Shown one piece after another: positions 11,325-20,800 of a DNA stretch of 64,000 nucleotides; the first letter of the stretch is position 1, and the number at the start of each line of letters is the position of its first letter. The notes beneath the pieces are model-generated. The model saw only the letters and a list, made by a program, of their open reading frames with translations. It had not been told where the DNA came from and ran no database searches. The DNA is from Jaltomata sinuosa (taxonomy: Eukaryota > Streptophyta > Magnoliopsida > Solanales > Solanaceae). Position numbers and translations under genes: made by a program. The stretch spans positions 1 through 64,000 of the forward strand of contig QJPP01001593.1 of NCBI GenBank assembly GCA_003996215.1, in the 5' to 3' direction.

Positions 11325-12340
11325 AAAAGAAAAGCGAAATGACTATCATCGGATAGTCACGAGCGCTTAGAGGTATGAAGTTAAGCGAATCTTACTATCT
11401 GAAGGAGCTTAGCTTCTTAAAGGACTCTTAATAAAGAAAGCTTTTTTTAAGAAAGCTTTCAAGTAGGGCTTGAACGAAGGCAGGCGATCCGATCAGAAGA
11501 TAAAGAAGATAAACGAGAAGATAAGGGGCGAAGGTTTTTTTTAAATCCGATCGGTCATGATATTAATTAGTCTTTGTCCTTTCTTAAGAGACTCCAAACG
11601 CTCCTTGTCCTAAGCCCCAGGCATCCAGTTACCCTTGCGGATCTCCGCCGCCTGCTTTTGCGCTATTGTTACGAATACCATTCATAGTTGTCTATGTTAG
11701 TAACATAGCCATAACGACTTTGTTTTACTGCTTGAGGTTGTGATAGCTTTTATATATTTACTTAATTATAAGCCAATCGAAAGCAACCTTTGTTAAGTAG
11801 TTAAGGTTTGGAACCCTTGCAACTATGATAGAAAGTTGTTTGCTTGTTGCCAAACCCTTCGCCTTTCTTTTGAATCAAAGTAGGTCGCGACTGTTGTATT
11901 TTAGTCGGTCGAGGGAAGCGGTAGCTTCGTGCTCCGCTTCTCTCGCGCTTGCTTGCGTGAAGGCTTAGAGCCCTTTTCGCTAGGTCCTTCGTCATTTCAA
12001 ATTTATTAGCCGATAGGCGAACCATTGAGTCTTGGTTCAACTTCTTTTTAACTTCACTTAACGAGTCAATGATTGTTGTTGAGCCCATTTATTCGGGTCA
12101 CCTCTTAGAAACAAAATTTGTCTGGCTCTCCTACCGGGTTCCAATACATTCACTGAGATATCGCGTGGTTAAACTTCCCGAAAGCGTATATTGACGGCTT
12201 CAGCCAATTCGATTCATTCTATTCCCAAGAATCCTAATCGAAGCAAATTAGCCCCGGTTCTCTCTTTAGTATTCACTAGATATCAAGATTTAATTTTATT
12301 GGATTTATGATGAGGTTCTATAAGACGATCTCAATTCATG
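11325..12340. other. Probable mitochondrial DNA insertion (NUMT)
   Basis: Base composition and word use change sharply here: GC rises and phrases such as AAGATAAGGGGCGAAGG, CGGTCGAGGGAAGCGG and CGCTTGCTTGCGTGAAGG, typical of angiosperm mitochondrial spacer DNA, replace the AT-rich background. A minus-strand frame of 95 codons (11801-12088) has no recognisable product. There are no terminal repeats, which fits non-homologous integration of organellar DNA rather than transposition. The assignment rests on recalled sequence character, not alignment, and the ends are approximate. Confidence 0.5.
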
Positions 12341-13099
12341 TTCTTCAAATCCTAAGGTACGTTAGAGTCTTTTGGAGGTTATTTCACGCTAAATCTTAGC
12401 TCGCACATATAAACAGGAGTACATATTTCATTGAGGAGGCATCGAAGGAATTTCATAAATTTATGTAATATTCATAAAGAGGTCAACACATCAAATATTG
12501 CATTAAAACTTATAATTTTACGTTAAAAGACCTATCAATCGATCCGTTAGGCTGGTTCGATTGATATTCAAAATTGTTTTGATCACTCATTTTTAAAAAC
12601 TTTTTTTTTCTTTGTAACTTCGTATCTAAATCAAATAGTATCACATAAATTTGGATGGAAAAAAAAGTATTAGACTATATATAGGTGCAATTTGGTGGGT
12701 ATAGGGAGGGTAGGTCTAGTGTCCCAATTTTGCACAGTCAATTTAATAGGTTTCACATTTGAAAATTTGCCTTTCTAGCTAGACAGAAAATATATTTATC
12801 ATTAAAACATTGAATATCTACTTATTAGATACTGTAATTGATTATTGTAATTCTTTTTATTTAAGAAAAACATGTAATAATAATTAAGAAATATAATCAA
12901 AACCACATTTGTATACAGATATTTAATTTCTATCAGATATTGTTCCAGTCTTGTTGTTCCATATTTGGACACTAATTCATTATATTGGAAGTCACATATT
13001 AATAGAAGACTAGTTGGTAGTTGAGTATTTTCTCACTTTCCTGTGGGATAGGTTTTTACGAGTTTTTTTATCAGTAGTGTTTGCATTATGTTTGTAGTT
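12341..13099. other. Intergenic DNA, no gene seen
   Basis: AT-rich, with no coding potential and no recognisable repeats. Confidence 0.45.
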
Positions 13100-13423
13100 C
13101 CTTGATCTTCGATTTTGGCTGTTACCGGTCTTTTTTGTGCATCGAGTATTGTATTATTTTAGTTTCATTACTGTTTTTTTATCTTATTTATTGTGTATCA
13201 CACTTTATTTCACATTAATTTTGTTATTGTGATTCTCCCCTATATGTATTCCTTTTTTGAACTGTTTGACAGGTTTTAAGCTGGAGGGTGGGGGTGGGTG
13301 GTGGGTCGTCTTTTGGAAACAACATATTTATCTCTACGAGGTAAAGTTAAAGTTTGCGTATACTCTATCCTTCCAAACCTCACTTTATAAAATTTCACTG
13401 GGTCTCTTGTTATTGTTGTTGGA
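13100..13423 (+). mobile_element. Degenerate RTE LINE / SINE 3' end
   Basis: It follows the outline of the RTE 3' UTR seen intact at 27013-27344: GTTTTTTTATC-type upstream text, then GTCTTTTGGAAACAACATATTTATCTC. It continues with GTTAAAGTTTGCGTATACTC and a final TTGTTATTGTTGTTGG tail. Many substitutions make it an old copy. Confidence 0.6.
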
Positions 13424-14139
13424 TTCATTGGAAAAGCTTATGAAAATATGTTTTTTTTCATAATAAATTCAAGAAAGTTGTTTTTTTTTAAAAACAAAAA
13501 ACTTCTCTAGACTTGCATTTGGTAATAAAATTAAAATTAGTGGAAATTATTTTATTGAAATACTAATTATTGACACTATGCTTTTCTTGCATGTTACTAA
13601 CTAAACTAAGATTATTATTCGAACCTTCATAATTTCTCAACAAGATAAAAATTAATTAAGAGACATCCCCAAAAACTTTATAAATATACTTCATACTTGA
13701 AACCTAATTAATTAAATATCTTTAAATTTCCTAATTGTTGCAATAAGACAAGAAATAAAGAAAAAGTAGTATGTACATATATTTTTTTGATTTTCCACCC
13801 AATATTTCGTACCTACATTAGGATTCGACTAAAATTGGATTCACACATTGCATGATCTATTTCTAAGGGTGATGTTCTTAGCATAATTTTTCTTTCTCGA
13901 AGAATCAAACTCAAGATTCCTCTGTTTAAGGATGGAGGGATCCCAATCATCCACGACTACCCATATCGGTAAGTGGTATGTGTATAAGACATAACATATC
14001 AATAGAAACCTAGTGTAAATATATACAAGTTAAACAATCACTAATTTTTTCCCTTTAAAATAATTTTATGTCGTTTTGCACACGAAATAAGGTGAGATAT
14101 ATCAGGATCAAGTTTGAAATTAAATTTGTACCGTGTTTA
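13424..14139. other. Intergenic DNA, no gene seen
   Basis: AT-rich. 13800-13980 holds higher-complexity sequence of unknown origin. No ORF of interest. Confidence 0.4.
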
Positions 14140-14397
14140 GTTGATGGTATTTCTCCACCGCGAATCTATGAAAAATTTATCTTATAAAACATGATTTTCC
14201 CATAAATTTCTCATTGAACTAGCTCACTAGAAAAATGCACGATAGAAAATAAATTCTAATTGAAATAATGGGAAACTTCCTAATTTCCCGTGTGAAAACA
14301 CTACTCTTTTTTATTTTGTTACTGCTTCTATCAAAATATTTGTGAGAATAACCACTGAACATTTTTCAATAAAAAATTAGTAATTTTTTAGTAGTGC
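14140..14397. mobile_element. Second copy of the 10438-10706 MITE family
   Basis: It shares CTCATTGAACTAGCTCACT, GAAAACACTACTC and GAACATTTTTCAATAAAAA with 10438-10706 and ends TTTTTTAGTAGTG. The left end is diverged. Confidence 0.5.
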
Positions 14398-14633
14398 GTC
14401 AACCAAATACACTATTAAACTAATCCAAAACTTAATTCTAAGATATCCACCTTATCCCATTAAGCTTAAGATTATTTTAGCTCATTTCTCACCCATAAAA
14501 TAAATTAATCAATGATTTATAATTCTAAAATAATTCAGTATGCATATCAAACAATCCCATAATGCAAATGATAGAAAATAGAATATAATAGAGAAATATA
14601 AAGACTTGGATCCAGCAAGATTTGAGCTGTAAT

Positions 14634-15218
14634 TAGGGGTGTCCATTCGGTTTTTTGGTTTGGTTTTGTATTATTTGGTTTCAGTTTTTTAGTTTTTGGT
14701 TTTGTAAAAGTGCAATCCAATCCGAACTTGATTCGGTTTTTCTCTATTCTGTTTAGTTTTTTTTGATTCGGTTTTTCGGTTATGTTAATAATTAATAACA
14801 TAATCAAAGTTGTATTTGCATGTTTTAAAAAATAAATATTATATACAAGGAGAAGTAATAATATTGAATGAATTGAATATACTTTCTAATATAAGTCACG
14901 AATAAAATATTAAAACACAATACCTAAAAAATATATCAATAGATGTCCAAACATAAAATATAAACTAAATCATAATTGCCTTTTTAGTTTTTTATTAGAG
15001 TATTATTAGGATATTATATATATATATATATATATATAAAATTTGGTTTTTTCGGTTTTTTGGTTTTTATTTTTCTAAATTCGAAACCAAACCAAAAAAT
15101 CAAAAAAGTAAATTCTTAATCCGAAATCAAACCAAAAATCCAAAAAAATCAATCCAAATAAAAATTCGATTTGATTTGGTTTGATTTTTTGATTTAATCC
15201 GAATAATGCACACCCCTA
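14634..15218. mobile_element. hAT-type non-autonomous element (TAGGGGTGT ends)
   Basis: The element begins TAGGGGTGTCC and ends GCACACCCCTA. It is flanked by a perfect 8-bp duplication GCTGTAAT (14626-14633 and 15219-15226), diagnostic for hAT transposition. The interior is dominated by GGTTTTTTGGTTTGGTT-like words in both orientations, so much of it can fold back, and it contains an AT microsatellite at 15013-15039. It has no transposase frame and 585 bp, hence non-autonomous. Confidence 0.85.
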
Positions 15219-15226
15219 GCTGTAAT

Positions 15227-15711
15227 TAATATATCTTAGGTTACGAAGCCATAAGTTGTTTCACCATATTGGTTCGAGATCTGAGAATGGAGTTATATAG
15301 TAACATTTCATCTTTAAAACAGGAGTCTTTTTATACGGATCTAAATTAATTGAATGAACTTCAAAACAAATATTGAACACTGAGTCAAAATCAAAATATA
15401 AGTTGTTTCCCCATATCGGGTTCAAACTATGTGCATAAAGTCGCCTTTAATAAGAACACTTTATTCAGATTAAAAAAATTGAGAACAAATTCGAATTGAT
15501 CAAAGGACTTCAAAACGAATATCAAACTTCGGGATGAAAATAAAAAAACTAAATATATTGTTTCATCATATCCCTACACTAGAAATTCATACATCAACAT
15601 GAGTTGTGATTATGAGATGGTTGAAATCCCTCCACTCTTAATCAGAGATATCAAGTTTGAGCCCCTGTGAACGTAAAAAAAATAATCTTGCTGAAAGCGC
15701 CGCCTTAAGAA
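15227..15711. other. Intergenic DNA upstream of the PDF2-like gene
   Basis: Contains two diverged copies of a phrase around TTGTTTC(A/C)CCATAT (15255 and 15400) and no coding signal. Confidence 0.4.
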
Positions 15712-16025
15712 ATGAACCCTTGCAATGTCGGACTCCAATACTACAGATACCGCCTCCTCCAAAAATGGGTCCTGTAATACACGAATCCTAATTTAATCGA
15801 ACTCCATTACAGATATCATCACCCCCAGAAATGGGCCCTACAATGCACAAATGCTAATTTATTCAGACTCCAGTACAGATACCGTTGACCCAGAAATTGG
15901 CGATGCAATGCACAAATCCTAATTTAGTCGAACTCCAATACAGATACCGCCATCCCCAGAAATGAGTCATGCAATGCGACAATCCGAATTTAATCGAACC
16001 TCAATACAAATATCAGACCCCAAAA
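15712..16025. repeat. Minisatellite, about 66-bp unit, five copies, in the PDF2-like promoter
   Basis: Five diverged units contain the phrases (G/C)GAACTCCAATACAGATACC, CCCCAGAAATGGG and CAATGCACAAATCC. The ACTCC motif recurs at 15732, 15801, 15867 and 15932, with a variant ACCTC at 15998, a spacing of 65-69 bp. The array ends just before the pyrimidine-rich stretch that probably marks the transcription start of the homeobox gene. Confidence 0.85.
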
Positions 16026-16035
16026 TTTAAACGTA

Positions 16036-16409
16036 CACACACACTCTCTCTCTCTCTTGTTTCTCTCTCTTCAACAATATCATTAACACCACCACCTTTC
16101 CCTCTCCCGCCATTAAATGCTATTTGCATCTTCTCTACATTAACTCCTTTTTATTTCCCACATTTCTTCTTATCTCTCTATTTTCTTCCCTCTTCTTCTT
16201 CTTCTTTTTCTTCACTTTTCCCTCAAGAAAAATTCTTCATAAAATTATATTCACAAGAAAGTTGTTGTGTTTTTTCACACATAAAAAAAAGAAAACCAAA
16301 AAGTGATTTTCTACCAATTTATTTTTGTGTGTGAAAAGTTAGATCTAAACCCTAAAACTTTCAAGAGGGTTTTGTGTTCTTATACTTCACTTTCAAGTCT
16401 TCAAAGATT
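16036..16409 (+). promoter_or_regulatory. Probable 5' UTR exon of the PDF2-like gene
   Basis: A CT-rich initiator-type stretch (CTCTCTCTCTC, 16042 onward) is followed by long pyrimidine-rich leader text. A good donor, AAGATT/GTGAGT, has its GT at 16410-16411. Non-coding leader exons followed by a leader intron are usual in this gene class. The start point is inferred from composition; no convincing TATA box was found. Confidence 0.5.
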
Positions 16410-16661
16410 GTGAGTTACTATGTAATTTTATTTATTTTTTGAGAATTTTTGTAAGTTTTACTTAGTTCAAAAAAATTGCTTTAGTTAAGCTTTATAGTTT
16501 GTCCATAAAAAAAAAAATTAAAAAAAACGAAAAAAAACATTATATGGTCATACATTGGAATGGATTTTTGAAAGATGAATTTCAAGTTTGAAAAAATAAT
16601 TTTGTCCTGTTTTTTAAGTGTTATGTTTTGTACTCGTAAAATTTCTAAAAAAAGTTCAAAT

Positions 16662-16669
16662 TAAATGCA
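16662..16669 (+). promoter_or_regulatory. Candidate L1 box (TAAATGCA)
   Basis: An exact match to the L1 box TAAATG(C/T)A, the site bound by ATML1/PDF2-type HD-ZIP IV proteins in epidermis-specific genes. It lies in the leader intron of a gene of this class, so autoregulation is possible. An 8-bp word in AT-rich DNA can also occur by chance. Confidence 0.35.
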
Positions 16670-17016
16670 TATCGATACACCACACCATTTTCAAATTTCA
16701 AATACCCTTATTAATTTTTACGAATATTTTTTTTTTCGAAAAATCACATTTTTTATGTCCAAACACCTATTTACTTGGAGTTATATATGTTTGTGGACGT
16801 TATCTGAAGATAATAACATAAGTAAGGGGGTGAAAAAGACAGTGTTTGGACTTTGGGTTCTCATAGTGTCAACTCTGTTGTGTTTTTTTCCCTAAAAATT
16901 TATCATTTTCAGTCCTTTTTTTGGCATATCAAAACAAAAAAAATAATAGAAAAGTCTTTTTGTTTGACATCCCAAAAAACAAAAGTCAAATTTTCCCATT
17001 TGTTTTTGACAAATTA

Positions 17017-17022
17017 ACCCCC

Positions 17023-17053
<31 letters not shown>

Positions 17054-17055
17054 AC
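17017..17055. repeat. Poly-C tract followed by (CA)n
   Basis: More than twenty Cs followed by about eight CA repeats, within the leader intron. Confidence 0.95.
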
Positions 17056-17345
17056 GAGAAAAAATGTTCACAGTTATACATAAACAAAAAAATACAAAAG
17101 GAGATATCTTTCTAGGGTTTTCATGAGTGCTTTGTATATCATTTTTTTTTTTGAAAATGATGGGATATGAATATTTGGATTTTCTTGAAAAGCTCAAATT
17201 CAAGAAAAGTAAGTCATTTGAACCATAATTTGACTGACTCTCCATATTCTTCTAGCTTATCGTATTTAGTATTCAGAATTTGTTTCGATATAATATAATT
17301 TTTCCTAGCATTGTTCTTTTTTTCCTTTTCTCCATTATCTATTTT

Positions 17346-17870
17346 GAAATCAGATCCAGTATTTAAATGTTATAAGTTTTGATATGCTAATAAAGTTACA
17401 CATATCATAAAAACTGTGTAATTTACGAGGGAAAAAAGAATCTTTTTTTGTCAAATCTTCATTTCCTAAGTTTTTTTTTCTTTTTAATTTGTCCACCTTT
17501 TAGCAACTAATGTTACAATTCTTTTTGGCAGGTAATAAATCCATAGCTTAGCAAGAAGGACATTTATATATTATAAATATTTATAAGTAAGAATGTTTCA
17601 GCCAAACATGTTTGATCAAAGCCACCATCATCTACTTGACAACAAATCCAGAATTTAGACGTTATAAGTTTTGTTATACAACTTTAAATTACACGTATCA
17701 TAAAACTCTAGAAAAAAATCTAGTAATTAACTATTGTACTTACAATTTTTTTTTATGGCAGGTAACAAAATCATAGCTTATCAAGAAGGATATTATTATA
17801 AATATTTATAAGTCAAAAAAATGTTTCAACCAAATATGTTTGAGAGCCATCATCATTTACTTGATATGGC
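17346..17870 (+). repeat. Tandem duplication covering the intron acceptor and start codon of the PDF2-like gene
   Basis: Copy 1 (about 17346-17640) and copy 2 (about 17641-17870) share CCAG(T/A)ATTTA and GTTATAAGTTTTG. Both also carry an acceptor GGCAG/GTAA and the leader words ATAGCTTA and CAAGAAGGA. Each has an ATG followed by codons for MFQPNMF. Copy 2 opens the real protein; copy 1 reaches a stop after 21 residues. The two differ by point changes and indels, so the duplication is not recent. Confidence 0.85.
17593..17658 (+). other. Upstream ORF: fossil copy of the PDF2-like N terminus
   Basis: A 21-codon ORF begins MFQPNMFDQSHHHLLD and then stops at TAG. It is the duplicated counterpart of the first coding codons at 17821. 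It would be present in the mRNA only if the upstream acceptor (17531) is used; use of the acceptor at 17761 removes it. It could therefore act as a splice-dependent upstream ORF, which is an inference. Confidence 0.6.
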
Positions 17871-20800
17871 ACATAACTCACCAGAAAATGATTTGGATTT
17901 AATTAGAGATAATGATGAATTTGAGAGCAAATCAATGGCTGATATTATGGAAAATAATCCATCTGGTGATGATCAAGAAGATCCTAATCATCGTCCAAAT
18001 AAGAAGAAACGTTATCATAGGCATACACAACTACAAATTCAAGAAATGGAATCGTAAGTACTCTTTTATACTAGTAATATTTATATATATCGTCAGTATA
18101 AAAAATTATCATGGACATATAGAGATTTTTTTTCTTTTTTTCCAAAATGTTGTTTTGTTATAAATTGAATGATTTTTTGGTTAGTTTTTAAAGATGATTT
18201 TTCAAGTTTGAAAAGCTAATTTTGTCTTTTTTTCTGTGTTATTTTTAACTAACAAATTTTTACTTTTTTAAGTAACGTACTTGTCCAAATATAACTTTAA
18301 CTTTTAAATATATTTTTTAAAAAAATATTTTCAAAATATTGTTGGTTATACTTTTGAATGATTTTTTTGGTTAGTTTTTGAAGATGAGTTTTTCAAGTTT
18401 GAAAAGTTGGTTCTAACCTTTTTTAAAGTAATAAAATTTCCTTTTTTACTCCCAAAATTTCTAACTTTTTTCTAGTGAATTACATATTTAAACACAAATT
18501 CGACTTTCAACTTCAAAAGCATTTTTTTTTTCAAATTAAAACCAAATGTATGTCCAAACACCTACTAGTCTTTTCTACTTCACACAGGTTGTTGCGATAT
18601 TTTTCAGATAATTAGTTCAACTTATTATAGATAAATTAATAGTGTAAAAATTCTTTATACTGTCAGAATATTGTCTAAAAATGAGAGACTACCCCTTTAA
18701 TTTGGTTGATTATGAACACAAAATTCACAAGATATATTTTTTGACATTTTTTTTAGGTTTTTCAAAGAATGTCCACATCCAGACGATAAACAAAGAAAAG
18801 AATTGGGAAAAAGATTAGGATTAGAGCCTTTGCAAGTGAAATTTTGGTTTCAGAACAAGCGTACTCAAATGAAGGTGAGACCATTTTTCTATTTCCAGTC
18901 AATTTTCCGATTTAATTCCCTGAATGGTTGTCTAAGTTTTGAAATGTGTGTTTTCTTAACTCGTTACGATGTATTAGCAATATGTCATATTTTGCAGGTT
19001 ACTAGTCTCACTTTATTAATATGTTTGATTTTGAGCTTGTTGCTTTTTAGGAATATCTTGACTTTATCATAAATTTATGTATTCTAGTAAAAATATGGAG
19101 TAATTTTTTTTATACATTATTACTATTATTTATATATGTTTAACTTTTTATTTTTGTTTAGTACAAAAATAACACGAATCGAGCTTAAATGAAGAAAATG
19201 ATCAACGATAATTCATATATATAGCTGACAGTAACTTGTTTGCAATTGAGGTGCACATTGTTATTGTTGTTTTTTCTCACTTTTATGAGAGGGTTATTTG
19301 TAATTATTTTTTAGTGAGCTGACATTAAAAATTTCCTTTAAAATATTGCCCATGTATTGAAATTAAACTCTTTCACAATTTATAAAGCATTAAATGCTTT
19401 CATATTTGACTTTGGAACATTTCAAAGAATCATTTAAAAGTTCAGTTATGATTAATTAAGTGGTCTAGAAGAGGAGCCTGCGGATTATGGATTTGAGTCG
19501 TGAAAGCAGTCAGTAATATTTGCATTAGGGTAAACTATATGTGTCACACTCCGTTAGAGTGCGGCCCTTTTCTTCCATTTTCCCTCACCCCGCTCCATGT
19601 ACGAATAACGTGCGAAGGGGGAAGGAGATCCGCAACTTGAACAAGGTAGACAGGATCTTTCCTATCCCTTTCTATTTCGACTTCTTTGAAAGGTGAAAGA
19701 GTAAGAAGCTAGACCGACTTGCTCTTAAATTAAAAATGTAGATTCTGTGTTCACATGCGATGTTATAAATTGTGCACCAGACTACATTTTTTTATTAGTT
19801 AGGTCTAATTATTATCATTTGTAGGCTCAACATGAACGCCATGAGAACTCAGGATTAAGGGCGGAAAATGAGAAGCTTCGTGCTGAGAATATAAGGTATA
19901 AAGAAGCCCTTGGCAATGCTGCTTGCCCGAATTGTGGCGGTCCTGCTTCCATTGGGGAAATGTCATTCGATGAGCAACATTTGAGGATTGAGAATGTTCG
20001 TCTTCGAGAAGAGGTACTACAATATCACTACTAAAAAAAATAACATCAGATAAATTCTGTAGCTAAACAATGATATTTGTCATTAATCCTATTTAGCAAT
20101 GGATTAATGATAAATTATCAAAAAAAGTTTGTTAGCTGCAAATGATCTAGCAATGAGGATCGTAGCTAATTAACTCCAATTTTTTCTTTTTGTAGTGTGT
20201 ATGAATTAGTATGCCTGCATAGGCGAGTTCAAAATTTAAAATTGGTGGGTTTAAGCCGTATAATCTTACCTTAATATTGAAATTTTAGTGATTTTTTTAC
20301 ATATATATATATATATATATATATATTATCTATGCTCCGTCTCAAATATAATTTCCGTGCCTTATCTAGATCTAGGGGAACCTTGTAGCAACAACAAAGT
20401 TAGTTTCATTTGATGGCCTATAATCACGAGTTTGAGTTGTGTAATCAACCATTAACGCTTGTGTCAGGCTACGTTGTCTAGAGGCGGAGTCAAAATTTAA
20501 ATTTTATTTATTCTAAATTCTAGGATAGTTTGATCAAATGTTAGTAATTGAAATCTAAATTTAATTTTTTCACAAAATTTAGGGATTTTGTAAAATATAA
20601 ATATAGAATTTGAATAAAAGTTACTGGATTAGATCGGCCAAACCTCTACATTGGCTTCTGGCTTCCCCCGGCCAAACCGAGGTGTTTCGTATACCAAACT
20701 GTCCTACAAGAATTAACCTAAATACTCGCCCGCCAAACCACTAAAACTAAAAATAGTCGGTAGATGTATAATATATGTTCCATGTATCTTTTATGTATAA

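Larger units (their letters stand above)
16410..17761 (+). other. Leader intron of the PDF2-like gene
   Basis: The donor is GTGAGT at 16410. There are two nearly equivalent acceptors, TTTTTGGCAG ending at 17531 and TTTTATGGCAG ending at 17761, because the 3' end of the intron lies in a tandem duplication. The intron holds a C/CA simple repeat and one exact L1-box word. Confidence 0.55.

Noticed and set aside
11801..12088. A 95-codon minus-strand frame
   Set aside because: It lies in the putative mitochondrial insertion and matches no protein I know; it may be a fragment of an organellar ORF.
15712..16025. CRISPR-like regular spacing
   Set aside because: The 66-bp units are contiguous diverged repeats without unique spacers, in a plant genome; this is a minisatellite.
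15969..16334. A 121-codon plus-strand frame upstream of the homeobox gene
   Set aside because: Composition is driven by CT-rich leader sequence; it overlaps the minisatellite and the splice donor region and has no similarity to a protein.
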